Shown piece by piece: positions 1-10,443 of a stretch of 64,000 bases of DNA (positions are counted from its first letter, which is position 1; every line of letters begins with the position of its first letter). A model generated the notes under the pieces. That model was not told the DNA's origin. It did no database searches and saw nothing but the letters and a program-made list of their open reading frames with translations. This stretch comes from CAJWOS01 sp964502005. GTDB taxonomy: Bacteria; Myxococcota_A; UBA796; UBA2385. A program made the position numbers and the translations under genes. Location of the stretch: the NCBI GenBank assembly GCA_964502005.1, contig CAZCUX010000010.1, positions 168,472 through 232,471 on the forward strand, in the 5' to 3' direction.

Positions 1-152
1 AGACGATTCCTCGGAGGACAAGCAAAGTCGCAATAACGCAGATTCATTGGGTCAGAGAGACGATATGTCGGGGCGTGTGATCGGTTTTCGCCCTTCGCGG
101 CATCAGCAACCCAACCGTCCGCCCCGCGGGCCCCCTTGCTCGGAGATTTTCG

Positions 153-3005
153 ATGACGTCTGCCATGCTTCTGCTACTGGGACTGCCCGCTTTCGCCTTC
201 CAAGCCTCCGACGACATTCACACAGGCGCGGAGCCGAATCGCGTCCGCCGCTTCCATGTCGAACGCCAGACCGCACTTCGAAACGGCAAATCCTGGCAGA
301 CCTACGTGGCGGGTGACCTCGCGGGCTGGCATGTCCAGTTCGATGAATACACCGGGCTTCCTTGGCAAGCCTGGGGCCCCGGTATCGAGGTCGGCGACTT
401 GTCGACTGCGGCAGACGTCGATTCCGCTCTGCGCGACGTGTGGGCCCGCAATCCGGGCCTCGTGGGCGTCGACCCCGCAAACTTGGCGATGGGCCGCGCC
501 ACCTACCTCGCAGACCGAAACGCTTGGGTGGTCCACTACGACCAGCTTCTCAATGGCTCGCCGTTCCCCGCAGAGGCCAACCTCCGGGGCACCGAAGCCG
601 ACTTCGAGCATTTTGTGTCCCATGACCGCATCGCCGTTTGGCGCGGTGGCGTCGACATCTCCATCCAACATGGCCGCGTCACGCGCATCAGCGTCGCAAC
701 CTATCCCCAAGCCGCCGCGCAAGCGCCCGTCGTGTCGGCCACGGATGCCGTGCGCGCCGCCACCACACAAGGCCCTGCAAGCAGCGATGCGCATACGGTC
801 GATGGCGCGGCCCTTGTCGTCGTTCCCGAGACGACCGCCAACGGCCTCGAATACCGCACCGCCTGGATGATTCACTCCCGGACCTTCGGCCCCCTGCCTG
901 GCGAATGGGTGTCGATGGTCGACGCCCAAACCGGCGAGCTGTTCAACGTTCACAACCAAATCCGGTACCTCGACGGCACAATTTCCGCCCGCCACGACAC
1001 CCGCACCGTCGATGGCAACACCTCCGACTCGCCGCTTGCAGACCTGCGGGTTTACGGAACTTCCGGCGGGAGCAACTACACCGACGCCACCGGCACCTTC
1101 TCCGTTTCGGGCGATGCCTTCGCCAACCTCAACGAAGGCCGCAACTTCGATGTCCGCAACGATGCAGGGCGCGAAGCCTCGTACGCTTGGTCGTCCTCCA
1201 GCGCGCTTTGGACCTCTGCCGACGCCACCCAGGCCGAGCTCGATACCTTCATCTTCTTGACCGGCGTGCGCAACTGGGCGCTTCTCCATGCCGACGACAT
1301 CGGCATTGTCGAAGACAAAATGCGCGCGAACGTCAACCTGTCGAGCACCTGCAACGCCTACTACGACGGCACCGTCAACTTCTTCCAATCGGGCGGAGGC
1401 TGCAACAACACCGGCCGCATCAAGGACGTCATCTTCCACGAATGGGGCCACGGCATGCACTACTACGCCGCGGGCACCGAATGGATTGACGGCTCTATCA
1501 GCGAAGGCGTCGCCGATGTGGTGGCGAGCCTCGAAACCAACGACAGCATCATGGCGCCGTACTTCAACACCAACGGCAGCGGCATTCGCGACCTCGCGCC
1601 CAATCGGCGATATCCAGAGAACGTAGTGGGCGAGGTCCATGAAGATGGCTTGATTTACGCAGGAGCGGTGTGGGACTGGTGGAAGCTCGCCGAAACCCAC
1701 ATGAGCGCCGACGACGCCAAGTCCGTAGTGAGCGACGTTATCGTCGACTCTATGGTCGCCAATCCCTCCCTCGCCGATGTGTTCTGGATTACGGTCGCCG
1801 CCGACGACGACGACGGCAACCTCGATAATGGGACACCAAACCTGTGCGACCTCATCGAAGCATTCGATGCACACGGTCTTGTCCCGTCCTCCGGTGATAC
1901 TGGACAAGCTCTCATTAGCGTAGCACACACAGTCATGGCCAACCAACTGCCCACCAGCGCGTCGTACGCCGTGTCTGCAGAGCTGGTGGACAATACGAGC
2001 GGCTGCTTTGATTCGAGCGTCAGCTCCGCGCGGGTGGTGTACAGCACCGACGGCGGCGACACTTGGGATGAAACCTCCCTCACCGTCGATGGCCAAGTGG
2101 TTTCGGGCGCAATTCCCCAAGCCGCCGCGAACTCCATCGTCCACTACTACATCGAAATCGACACCGACGGCGGCACCTACACCGCGCCCTCCGGCGGCGA
2201 AATCAACGCCTTCTCCTTCATTGTCGGCGAGCTGACCGAGATTTATTGCAACGACTTCGAGAGCGACGACGGCGGCTTCACGAGCGAGCTGCTTTCGGGC
2301 GAAAACACCGAAGGCGCAAATGACTGGATTTGGGGCAGCCCCATCGGTGCCGGCGGCGACCCCACCTTCGCGGCGAGCGGCCGGAAAGTGTGGGGCAACG
2401 ACCTCGGCGGCGGCAACTACAACGGCCAATACCAAGACGACCGCCACAACCGCCTCACCTCCTCTGAAATCGACGTCTCCGGCTACGACACCGTCGTCGT
2501 GCAGTTCAACCGCTGGCTCCAGGTGGAAGACGGCTACTACGACCAAGCCAACGTGCTCATCAACGGCGACATCGCTTGGGGCAACCACGCCACCGACCGC
2601 TCCAACGGCCAAGAGCACACCCTCGACGCCCAATGGGCACCGCACACCCTCATGGTCCCTGCCGGCGCCACTTCCGTCACCCTCGCGTGGGAGATCATCT
2701 CGGACGGCGGCCTCACAATGGGCGGCTGGAACATCGATGACGTCTGCGTTTACGCCCTCTCGACCACACCCGACGACTCCGGCGACCCCACCGACGATGG
2801 CCCCGCCGACGGCGACGACACCGGCGGCGTCGAAGGCGACGGCACCGAAGACGGCACGAGTGGCGGCGCCCTCGACTACGAAGAAGGCGGCAAGTTCTCT
2901 GCCGGCTGTTCTTCGGCTCCCAGCAAGGGTTCTCGCGGCATGATGGTCATTTTTGGCCTCGCGCTGGCCACGCTCGCCGGGCGCCGTCGGAAGGTTCGCG
3001 TTTGA
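153..3005 (+). CDS. Secreted M36 (fungalysin-type) metallopeptidase with MYXO-CTERM-like tail
   Basis: Secreted zinc endopeptidase of 950 aa. The start ATG follows a GGAG eight bases upstream and opens a short signal peptide (MTSAMLLLLGLPAFA). An FTP-like propeptide region is followed by the M36 catalytic domain: the zinc motif HEWGH lies at residues 429-433 and the third-ligand motif SEGVAD has Glu451. A beta-rich domain near 730-880 probably binds a surface or carbohydrate. An Asp/Gly/Thr-rich linker leads to a C-terminal sorting-like tail: Cys919, a hydrophobic stretch, then GRRRKVRV. This resembles the MYXO-CTERM signal of myxobacterial surface proteins, though the exact consensus cannot be checked here. 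The next gene starts inside its stop codon, so the two are probably co-transcribed. Protease assignment is firm; substrate unknown. Confidence 0.9.
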   Translation: MTSAMLLLLGLPAFAFQASDDIHTGAEPNRVRRFHVERQTALRNGKSWQTYVAGDLAGWHVQFDEYTGLPWQAWGPGIEVGDLSTAADVDSALRDVWARNPGLVGVDPANLAMGRATYLADRNAWVVHYDQLLNGSPFPAEANLRGTEADFEHFVSHDRIAVWRGGVDISIQHGRVTRISVATYPQAAAQAPVVSATDAVRAATTQGPASSDAHTVDGAALVVVPETTANGLEYRTAWMIHSRTFGPLPGEWVSMVDAQTGELFNVHNQIRYLDGTISARHDTRTVDGNTSDSPLADLRVYGTSGGSNYTDATGTFSVSGDAFANLNEGRNFDVRNDAGREASYAWSSSSALWTSADATQAELDTFIFLTGVRNWALLHADDIGIVEDKMRANVNLSSTCNAYYDGTVNFFQSGGGCNNTGRIKDVIFHEWGHGMHYYAAGTEWIDGSISEGVADVVASLETNDSIMAPYFNTNGSGIRDLAPNRRYPENVVGEVHEDGLIYAGAVWDWWKLAETHMSADDAKSVVSDVIVDSMVANPSLADVFWITVAADDDDGNLDNGTPNLCDLIEAFDAHGLVPSSGDTGQALISVAHTVMANQLPTSASYAVSAELVDNTSGCFDSSVSSARVVYSTDGGDTWDETSLTVDGQVVSGAIPQAAANSIVHYYIEIDTDGGTYTAPSGGEINAFSFIVGELTEIYCNDFESDDGGFTSELLSGENTEGANDWIWGSPIGAGGDPTFAASGRKVWGNDLGGGNYNGQYQDDRHNRLTSSEIDVSGYDTVVVQFNRWLQVEDGYYDQANVLINGDIAWGNHATDRSNGQEHTLDAQWAPHTLMVPAGATSVTLAWEIISDGGLTMGGWNIDDVCVYALSTTPDDSGDPTDDGPADGDDTGGVEGDGTEDGTSGGALDYEEGGKFSAGCSSAPSKGSRGMMVIFGLALATLAGRRRKVRV

Positions 3006-3619
3006 GCGTGACCGCGCTGTTGGTGGGCCTAAGCACCGCGCTGGCCCCCCCACCTGACTACCGGTCGGAGCTGGGCCAGCGTCTTGCTGCGGATGTGCGT
3101 CGCGTCGCGGAGGCGGAGGGCCTCGACGCCGCAATCTCGCTCGCAGCAGCCATCGAAGACGACGTCGGCGCACTGGTCGACGTCCGCTACGAGGCCGCCT
3201 TGGCCCGCAACCGGGCCGGGCGCATCGAGCCGGCAATCGCGGCATACACACGGGTATTGGAGCTCGACCCTGACCACATCGGCGCGCTCTACGACCGGGG
3301 TGAGCTATGGCTTGTCGACGGGCAGCCCGAGAACCGGGCGCGGGCCCATGCCGACCTCGAGCACGCACAGCGCTTGCGCCCCGACCACTGGGCGGTCCAC
3401 TACCGACTCGCGCAGCTCGCCGGGCAAGAGGGCGACTTTCGCAAGATGGAGCAAACGCTCGTCCAGTCCGTGCAAAACGGACTCGCGGTCGGCCTGCTGC
3501 TCGAAGACCCCGCGTGGCAGACTCTCTTCGCCGACCCTGACGCGGGCCCGGTCCTCACCCGAATCGTCCGCATCTACGGCGACCACCGCGACCAAGAGCG
3601 CTTGCCTCACGCCCCTTGA
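3002..3619 (+). CDS. TPR-repeat protein coupled to the M36 protease
   Basis: 205-aa protein with tetratricopeptide-like helical repeats in the middle (about residues 60-140: AGRIEPAIAAYTRVLELDPD, then a second unit ending in LRPDHWAVHYRLAQLAG). The start is probably TTG at 3002, overlapping the protease TGA, because GGAAGG at 2989-2994 is correctly spaced for it; GTG at 3008 is the alternative. A weakly hydrophobic N-terminus (SVTALLVGLSTALAPPP) could be a signal peptide or anchor. TPRs mediate protein-protein contacts; the coupling suggests a role with the protease, but no function can be assigned. Confidence 0.75.
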   Translation: MSVTALLVGLSTALAPPPDYRSELGQRLAADVRRVAEAEGLDAAISLAAAIEDDVGALVDVRYEAALARNRAGRIEPAIAAYTRVLELDPDHIGALYDRGELWLVDGQPENRARAHADLEHAQRLRPDHWAVHYRLAQLAGQEGDFRKMEQTLVQSVQNGLAVGLLLEDPAWQTLFADPDAGPVLTRIVRIYGDHRDQERLPHAP

Positions 3620-3652
3620 GCGCCGGTGCGGGTCGCCCCCCACCAGAATCGC

Positions 3653-3701
3653 AAAAACGCCCGAAGCGCCCTCTGGCAAATGCCAGCGAGCGGTTCGGGC
3701 G
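3653..3701 (-). terminator. Intrinsic terminator downstream of groEL
   Basis: Read on the minus strand, an outer 8-bp stem CGCCCGAA / TTCGGGCG (3694-3701 with 3658-3665) encloses an inner CTGGC / GCCAG hairpin and is followed at once by five T (3657-3653). It lies about 50 bp past the groEL stop. Confidence 0.8.
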
Positions 3702-3752
3702 TCGTGCGCGAGGATGCGACCGTGAAATCACCGTCGCACCCCGCCGCCGCTA

Positions 3753-5363
<1,611 letters not shown>

Positions 5364-5585
5364 GGCTGAAAACTCCTCACAGTTGCACGCAACTGCATTC
5401 GTAAAAGTGCGATTCAAGTAGACGGGAATGCCCGCATCCGCGCGGCTTTGGCATTGCTCTCAAACCCCGTGGCGCCTGATTTTCGACGACCACCTGGGCG
5501 GGCACGCGCACACGCGCGGGGGGCAAGGGCGGACACCCCTATCGGAGTGCCCGCGACCGCCGGGAAACACCCGGCAAATCGGGCA

Positions 5586-5882
5586 TCAGCCCTCGACGAT
5601 GCCGAGGATGTCGTCTTCGCGAAGGATGAGGCGATCCTCACCATCGATCTTGACTTCGGTGCCGGAATACTTGCCGAAAATCACCGTATCGCCTTCTTTC
5701 ACAAGCAAGGGGGTAACCTTGCCGCCGTCGGCGATGCGGCCGTTGCCGACTGCGAGAACGGTGCCCTGAAGGGGCTTTTCTTTGCTGGCGGAGTCCGGCA
5801 AGAACAGACCACTGGCAGTCTTGGTGGGCTCTTCGTTGCGCTTGACCAGGACTCGGTCGAACAGGGGGCGAATCGTCGTCAT
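5586..5882 (-). CDS. groES: Co-chaperonin GroES
   Basis: 98-aa co-chaperonin that caps the GroEL cavity. The sequence is canonical: IRPLFDRVLVKRNEEPTKTA at the N-terminus, the mobile-loop region near ASGLFLPDSA, and a terminal DILGIVEG. The ATG at 5882 is preceded by GGAGG (5888-5892). It lies upstream of groEL on the same strand, so transcription runs groES then groEL. A perfect CIRCE (TTAGCACTC-N9-GAGTGCTAA) is not seen upstream; an inverted repeat with CACTC / GAGTG arms but a longer spacer lies just before the start codon. Confidence 0.98.
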   Translation of the reverse strand: MTTIRPLFDRVLVKRNEEPTKTASGLFLPDSASKEKPLQGTVLAVGNGRIADGGKVTPLLVKEGDTVIFGKYSGTEVKIDGEDRLILREDDILGIVEG

Positions 5883-5897
5883 GGCTCAACCTCCAAT

Positions 5898-5920
5898 CAC
5901 TCTGCCCGAAAGGGGGAGTG
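5898..5920 (-). promoter_or_regulatory. Inverted repeat in the groES leader
   Basis: CACTC, 13 bases, GAGTG, with further partial pairing of CCC and GGG inside. It sits 16-38 bp upstream of the groES ATG. The arms match the inner half of CIRCE, but the spacer is 13 rather than 9 and the outer TTAG / CTAA bases are missing. It may be a diverged HrcA site or simply a leader hairpin. Confidence 0.3.
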
Positions 5921-6204
5921 GAACACTTTGAACAGGTGGAGGGTTGCTCTTGGCATCCCTCTCCAATGGATCGACTTGATGCTCGGAAACAAGTTGCTTC
6001 CCAGCGACGGGCGGCTTTGTAGTCACCGCAACCACAAGGTCAACCCACGGGCCCCCACAAAAAATGGGGTCCGGTACATCGTTGGGTCGATTGTCCGTCG
6101 ACAAGCCGTTTTTTTTCCGCTTTCATCCACATGCTGGCCTGCGTTTCCGCAAATTGAAGTTCCCATCCTCTTTACTTGGGCGCGTCAGACACAGGAGGTG
6201 GCCC

Positions 6205-6828
6205 ATGGGTGCAGGAGTGTTGAAAACCCACGACAACCTGTTCGATTTTTTCCATGAAGAAGTCGATGCAGCCACCGAGCAAACGGGCGAGACGGTGAGC
6301 GAAGAAGGGGTCTTTTACCTTTCGAACTTGCTCCTCGAACAAACTCGTATTCCTGACGCAGACGCGCCGCAAACGCTGGTCGAGCTGCAAATTCTGGCGA
6401 CCCAAGGCACACGCACCCAGGCCATCCGAAACTTTCGCGCGTTGGGCGACCGTGCGCTGTACGTCTCCGGCTTTTTTCCCGAGAGCTTGGCCCGCCGCGC
6501 CGTGAAGGACACCTACTACGCCGATATGGGTAGGGCGGCGTACGAACGCCTGTCGAAGATGCTCTCGGTATCCACCGTAGACGGAGCGGGAGACGGCGGA
6601 CACAAGAGCCTCGCCGACATCTTTGGCGAATTGGCGGACTCTTTCGTCGGATGCATTCACATTCTCCGCGAAGTCCACGCAGCCATGAGCGGCCGGTCGC
6701 CGGCGGAGCCGACGGAAGCCGAGCTTCTCCGAATGTACGAAGAGTGGCTCACCACCGGAAACCAGCAGGTATTGCGCAAGCTCCAACGGCACGGTCTGCT
6801 GGCCGGCAGCCAAGGCGGCCTTGCATGA
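6205..6828 (+). CDS. Conserved-looking protein of unknown function, first of a coupled pair
   Basis: 207-aa, largely helical soluble protein without signal peptide or membrane segment. The start is the ATG at 6205 behind a strong AGGAGG (6192-6197); an in-frame extension to 6064 has no such site. Recognisable stretches are THDNLFDFFHEEVDAA, EEGVFYLSNLLLEQ and RRAVKDTYYADMGRAAYERL. The next gene begins inside its stop codon (ATGA), so the two are probably translated together and may form one complex. No domain is recognised. It sits upstream of rpoZ and divergently from groES. Confidence 0.7.
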   Translation: MGAGVLKTHDNLFDFFHEEVDAATEQTGETVSEEGVFYLSNLLLEQTRIPDADAPQTLVELQILATQGTRTQAIRNFRALGDRALYVSGFFPESLARRAVKDTYYADMGRAAYERLSKMLSVSTVDGAGDGGHKSLADIFGELADSFVGCIHILREVHAAMSGRSPAEPTEAELLRMYEEWLTTGNQQVLRKLQRHGLLAGSQGGLA

Positions 6829-7484
6829 GCCCGCGCCCTCGGCCCGGCGAGCAGGCGGTCGTGGCTCTGCAGGGGCACCTCATGCGGATCAACGGCGTCG
6901 ATGATGCGGCGACGCCGGACATTCGGCCCTTTTTGGTCGACGACGAGATGCTCGAAAAAATCCGTCCCCCGACAGCGGAGCGGGCCGCCGATGAGTGGGT
7001 GTTGGTTCGCCAAGAAGACGACAACATCGACATCGCGGTCTGGATTGACAGCGCGCACCTCGAACAACTGGCCCAGTATTCGAATCCCGCAATCGCCGTT
7101 TCAGACGCCCTACGATCGTTCTGCGCCGCGGTGGAAGGAATCAGTCATTTTTTGTTCCTCATCGAGCGCGCGCGGCGAAACGAACCGCTGACCCTCCTGG
7201 AGATGGAAGTCCAAGCCGAAATCGACAAATTCATGAGCGCGCGAATGGCGTCGCCAGGCTCTTCTGCGGGTCTGCATCGGGTTTTGTTCGAAGGCTCTTG
7301 CCTGCAACCCGGTCTCTCCGCTGAAGAAGCAGAGCGCTACCGCGAAGCAACTCGTTTGGCCCGCGCTTGGTGTCGGCACCTCGACCGTCTCCCCCACATT
7401 GCTGCAATGCTCGATGCACAGCGCCGTTTCTATCGTGCTCCCGGCTCGCGTCGGCTGGATTGCTTGCGACGCCTCGCGGCCTGA
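6825..7484 (+). CDS. Unknown protein, second of the coupled pair
   Basis: 219-aa soluble protein starting MSPRPRPGEQAVVALQG, with its ATG overlapping the preceding TGA. It is mostly alpha-helical, with acidic stretches (VRQEDDNIDIAVWID) and a long central region around GISHFLFLIERARRNEPLT; the C-terminal part has helices rich in Arg and Leu. No known domain is recognised. Co-translation with the 6205 gene is the only functional clue. Confidence 0.7.
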   Translation: MSPRPRPGEQAVVALQGHLMRINGVDDAATPDIRPFLVDDEMLEKIRPPTAERAADEWVLVRQEDDNIDIAVWIDSAHLEQLAQYSNPAIAVSDALRSFCAAVEGISHFLFLIERARRNEPLTLLEMEVQAEIDKFMSARMASPGSSAGLHRVLFEGSCLQPGLSAEEAERYREATRLARAWCRHLDRLPHIAAMLDAQRRFYRAPGSRRLDCLRRLAA

Positions 7485-7510
7485 CCGCGCCTCTGGAACA
7501 CAGTCCCCCC

Positions 7511-7534
7511 TTGACGCGAGGCAGGCGCTTGCAT
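7511..7534 (+). promoter_or_regulatory. Possible sigma-70-type promoter upstream of rpoZ
   Basis: TTGACG at 7511-7516 is a good -35 match, followed after 15 bases by CATAGG, a weak -10. It lies about 120 bp before the rpoZ start in an otherwise empty 168-bp gap. Confidence 0.25.
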
Positions 7535-7652
7535 AGGCGCGGACGGTATGACGGCGGTCGGCGCGTGTCTGACCGACGTCCCTCATGATGGTGTTGCCGC
7601 CGCGTCGCTTCAACGCCGTGTGCACCTCTCCCGCCTAGATGCCGGAGGCCAG

Positions 7653-8042
7653 ATGGCCCGCGTGACCGTCGAGGACTGCCTTGAGCAGCTTCCCAATCGC
7701 TTCTCCCTCGTTCTCGTGGCCGCCGAGCGCACCCGTCAGCTTTTGAAGGGCGCCGAGGCGTTGGTCGACAACGACCAGTCCAACAAAGAGGCCGTTCTCG
7801 CTCTTCGCGAGATTGCGGCCCGCCGTGTTGGTGTGGACTTGTCGCAGTTCGACGAGAACGAAGCACTTCATACGTTCGCAGGCCCGGTCAGCCGGGAAGA
7901 CCTGCCTCCTGTGGACGGCGACCAGCTCCCGCCCGCAGCCGACGACGACTTCGACCTTCCGCCTGTCGCAGACGACGACTTCGACCTTCCCCCCGGAGCC
8001 GACGACTACGACGACGACCTGCCCCCCGCAGCCGACGACTGA
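7653..8042 (+). CDS. rpoZ: RNA polymerase omega subunit with acidic repeat tail
   Basis: 129-aa omega subunit, which helps RNA polymerase beta-prime fold and assemble. The start is the ATG of MARVTVEDCLEQLPNRFSLV, preceded by GGAGG at 7644-7648. Residues 1-75 carry the omega core (LVLVAAERTRQL, NKEAVLALREIAARRV). The rest is unusual: a Pro/Asp-rich tail of LPPxADD-type repeats, ending LPPAADD. Omega proteins are usually about 70-100 aa, so this is an extension. A small gene follows 18 bp downstream and a terminator closes the unit. Confidence 0.93.
   Translation: MARVTVEDCLEQLPNRFSLVLVAAERTRQLLKGAEALVDNDQSNKEAVLALREIAARRVGVDLSQFDENEALHTFAGPVSREDLPPVDGDQLPPAADDDFDLPPVADDDFDLPPGADDYDDDLPPAADD
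7905..8040 (+). repeat. In-frame repeats encoding the LPPxADD tail of omega
   Basis: Imperfect direct repeats of roughly 30 bp within rpoZ. The clearest pair shares GACGACGACTTCGACCTTCC. They encode LPPAADDDFD, LPPVADDDFD and LPPGADDYDD, then LPPAADD. Confidence 0.75.
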
Positions 8043-8060
8043 GCTGCAGGAGACTGAACC

Positions 8061-8246
8061 ATGGCTGAACGCAAACTTCATATCTACGACTCGCGGGTCG
8101 CCCGTCGGCACCTCGAGCGCAAGGTCCTCACCAAGCCCGAGTACCAAGCATTCCTCGACAATCTTGAGGACTGCGACCATCTTGCGGACGAGAGCAGCCT
8201 CACGTTCGCAACGGGCGCCCGTCGGGAAGCACGCCGCAACGGCTGA
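8061..8246 (+). CDS. Small basic-acidic protein downstream of rpoZ
   Basis: 61-aa soluble protein (MAERKLHIYDSRVARRHLER...) with AGGAG 9 bases before the ATG. It lies 18 bp after rpoZ and just before a strong terminator, so it probably shares the rpoZ transcript. It contains two Arg-rich helices flanking an acidic stretch (NLEDCDHLADESS). No family is recognised, and no metal motif or signal is seen. Confidence 0.7.
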   Translation: MAERKLHIYDSRVARRHLERKVLTKPEYQAFLDNLEDCDHLADESSLTFATGARREARRNG

Positions 8247-8271
8247 GTTCCCCGTCCTCGCTGACCACCGC

Positions 8272-8307
8272 GGCTCCAACGAAACCTCGTTGGGGCCGTT
8301 TTGTTTT
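8272..8307 (+). terminator. Intrinsic terminator of the rpoZ unit
   Basis: 11-bp stem GGCTCCAACGA / TCGTTGGGGCC (one G-T pair) with an AACC loop, followed by GTTTTGTTTT. Confidence 0.9.
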
Positions 8308-8408
8308 GGGGGAGCCTGCCCATCGTGCCGTGCCCACGCGATGTTGCCACTGCGGACGATTCCGGAGCGGACAACTTCCCCGAACCAGAGTAGCGGAGAG
8401 CAACGCCC

Positions 8409-10091
8409 ATGGGCGAACCGGGGCTGGGAGGACGGATGAAACGGGTGATTCGCGCGCCGCGGGGCAATGAGTTGACGTGCAAAGGCTGGGTTCAGGAGGC
8501 CGCGCTGCGGATGCTCATGAACAACCTTGACCCCGACGTGGCCGAGCGTCCCGAAGACCTCGTGGTGTACGGCGGAACAGGCAAGGCCGCCCGCAACTGG
8601 CCCGCATTCGACGCCATCGTCGCTTCGTTGCGCTCCCTCGAAGACAACGAAACCCTCCTGGTACAGTCGGGAAAGCCGGTCGGAATTCTGCGCACCCACG
8701 AAGATGCGCCCCGCGTGCTGCTGGCCAACTCCAACTTGGTCGGCCAGTGGGCCAACTGGGAGCACTTCCGCGAGCTCGAAAAAGCGGGCTTGATGATGTA
8801 CGGCCAGATGACCGCGGGTTCTTGGATTTATATCGGCACCCAGGGCATCTTGCAGGGCACCTACGAGACGTTCGCCGAGGCCGGCCGCCGCCACTTCGGC
8901 TCCGACGACCTCACCAGCCGCCTCGTGGTCACGTCGGGCTTGGGTGGTATGGGAGGCGCGCAACCGCTGGCCGCCACGATGAACAACGCGACCTGCCTCG
9001 CGTTTGATGTCGACCCTACCCGCGTGCAGCGCCGCTTGGAGACGGCCTACCTCGACGAAGTGGCCGACAGCATCGACGACGGCATTCAGCGCGCCCTTCG
9101 CTACAAGAAGCTCGGGATGCCGCGCTCTATTGGAGTCGTGGCGAATGCCGTCGATGGCCTCGAAGCGCTGCTCGCTGCGGGCGTCGTCCCCGACCTCCTC
9201 ACCGACCAAACCTCCGCCCACGACCCCCTCAACGGCTACGTTCCCGCGGGCATGTCGCTCGAAGATGCCGACGCACTGCGCACCCACGACCCCCAAGGCT
9301 ACACCGCGCAATCGTTTGCGACGATGGGCCGCCATGTCCGCGCGATGTTGGCCCTCCAGGCGGCCGGTTCCGCCACCTTCGATTACGGCAACAACCTGCG
9401 TGCAGGTGCGCAAAAGGCCGGTGTAGACAACGCTTTCGACTTCCCCGGATTCGTGCCCGCCTACATCCGCCCCTTGTTTTGCGAGGGCATGGGGCCATTC
9501 CGCTGGGTCGCGCTGTCCGGCGACCCCCAGGACATCTACACGACCGACCGGGTCATTCGCGACTTGTTTCCCGAAAAAGAAGGCCTGGCGCGCTGGTTGC
9601 TCCTGGCTGGCGAGCGCGTGCAGTTCCAAGGCCTGCCCTCCCGAATCTGCTGGCTCGGCTATGGCGAGCGCGAAAAGGCCGGCCTGGCGTTCAATGAGCT
9701 TGTTCGCACAGGCCAGGTCAAGGCGCCCATTGTCATCGGCCGCGACCACCTCGACTGCGGCAGCGTCGCCTCGCCCAACCGCGAGACCGAAGGCATGAAG
9801 GACGGGAGCGACGCCGTCGCCGACTGGCCGATTCTCAATGCCTTGGTCAATGCCGTCAACGGCGCGTCTTGGGTGAGCTTCCACCATGGTGGCGGTGTCG
9901 GCATGGGATACAGCCTCCACGCCGGCCAAGTCATCGTCGCCGACGGCACAGAGGCTGCCGCGCGGCGTATCTCCCGCGTGCTGACCAGCGACCCCGCGAT
10001 GGGCGTGCTGCGCCACGCAGACGCCGGCTACGCGCGCGCAGTCGATGTTGCCCACGAGCGGGGCGTTCGGATTCCCGGCATCACCGAATAA
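8409..10091 (+). CDS. hutU: Urocanate hydratase (urocanase)
   Basis: 560-aa enzyme of histidine degradation, converting urocanate to 4-imidazolone-5-propionate with NAD+ as bound electrophile. The alignment is convincing along the whole length: RAPRGNELTCKGWVQEAALR, NNLDPDVAERPEDLVVYGGTG, VTSGLGGMGGAQPLAA (nucleotide-binding glycines), the active-site region FCEGMGPFRWVALSGD and DHLDCGSVASPNRETEGMKDGS. A second start, MKRVIRAPRG at 8436 with GGGAGG close by, is possible. The gene stands alone between two terminators; no hutH, hutI or hutG is visible nearby, so the rest of the pathway must be elsewhere. Confidence 0.97.
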   Translation: MGEPGLGGRMKRVIRAPRGNELTCKGWVQEAALRMLMNNLDPDVAERPEDLVVYGGTGKAARNWPAFDAIVASLRSLEDNETLLVQSGKPVGILRTHEDAPRVLLANSNLVGQWANWEHFRELEKAGLMMYGQMTAGSWIYIGTQGILQGTYETFAEAGRRHFGSDDLTSRLVVTSGLGGMGGAQPLAATMNNATCLAFDVDPTRVQRRLETAYLDEVADSIDDGIQRALRYKKLGMPRSIGVVANAVDGLEALLAAGVVPDLLTDQTSAHDPLNGYVPAGMSLEDADALRTHDPQGYTAQSFATMGRHVRAMLALQAAGSATFDYGNNLRAGAQKAGVDNAFDFPGFVPAYIRPLFCEGMGPFRWVALSGDPQDIYTTDRVIRDLFPEKEGLARWLLLAGERVQFQGLPSRICWLGYGEREKAGLAFNELVRTGQVKAPIVIGRDHLDCGSVASPNRETEGMKDGSDAVADWPILNALVNAVNGASWVSFHHGGGVGMGYSLHAGQVIVADGTEAAARRISRVLTSDPAMGVLRHADAGYARAVDVAHERGVRIPGITE

Positions 10092-10117
10092 GGCGCGCCG
10101 CTTCGGGGTGTTTCGTG

Positions 10118-10145
10118 GCCCTCGCGATCTGCGGGGGCTTTTTTT
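10118..10145 (+). terminator. Intrinsic terminator after hutU
   Basis: 8-bp stem GCCCTCGC / GCGGGGGC (one T-G pair), loop GATCT, then seven T. Confidence 0.9.
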
Positions 10146-10200
10146 GTTTGCCGTTCACCCAATGAATCGTCATTCCGTACGGCTGCTTCGGGTTCAAAGT

Positions 10201-10443
10201 TCAGCCGTGCTCAATCACTTCCAGGACGATGCGCTTTTTCCGCTTTCCGCCAATCGCGTGAACGATGCGGCGAATCGCGTCTGCGTGAACGCCACGCTTT
10301 CCAATGACCTTGCCGATGTCAGCCTTGGCCACCTTTAGCTCCAGCACGCTCGATTGAACGCCCTCAATCTCGGTGACCTCCACTTCTTCGGGGTAGTCCA
10401 CCATTGCCTTGACAAGCTCGGCAATCAGTTCTTTTGTATCCAT
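10201..10443 (-). CDS. khpA: KhpA-type KH-domain RNA-binding protein
   Basis: 80-aa single KH-domain protein, the YlqC/KhpA family, which binds RNA, often with KhpB, and affects cell division and envelope regulation in Gram-positives. The start is MDTKELIAELVKAMVDYPEE at 10443 with GGAGGA upstream (10453-10458). The KH loop GKVIGKRGVHADAIRRI carries the GxxG motif (GKRG). Ends KKRIVLEVIEHG. In many genomes it sits beside rpsP and rimM; here it stands alone, convergent with hutU. Confidence 0.93.
   Translation of the reverse strand: MDTKELIAELVKAMVDYPEEVEVTEIEGVQSSVLELKVAKADIGKVIGKRGVHADAIRRIVHAIGGKRKKRIVLEVIEHG

Noticed and set aside
174..3368. 1,064-aa minus-strand frame opposite the M36 protease
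   Set aside because: Antisense shadow; no homologous features, and the plus-strand gene has catalytic motifs.
5380..5395. CAGTTG/CAACTG hairpin just before the groEL ribosome site
   Set aside because: Short and GC-poor; could be a leader element but nothing separates it from chance, so it is noted only under groEL.
5898..5920. CIRCE element for HrcA
   Set aside because: The inner arms match but the spacer is 13 instead of 9 and the outer bases are absent; reported only as an inverted repeat.
7635..10055. 806-aa minus-strand frame opposite rpoZ and hutU
   Set aside because: Antisense of two certain genes.
10189..10215. GGGTTCAAAG resembling a T-loop near khpA
   Set aside because: No acceptor, D or anticodon stems around it; it overlaps the 3-prime end of khpA.
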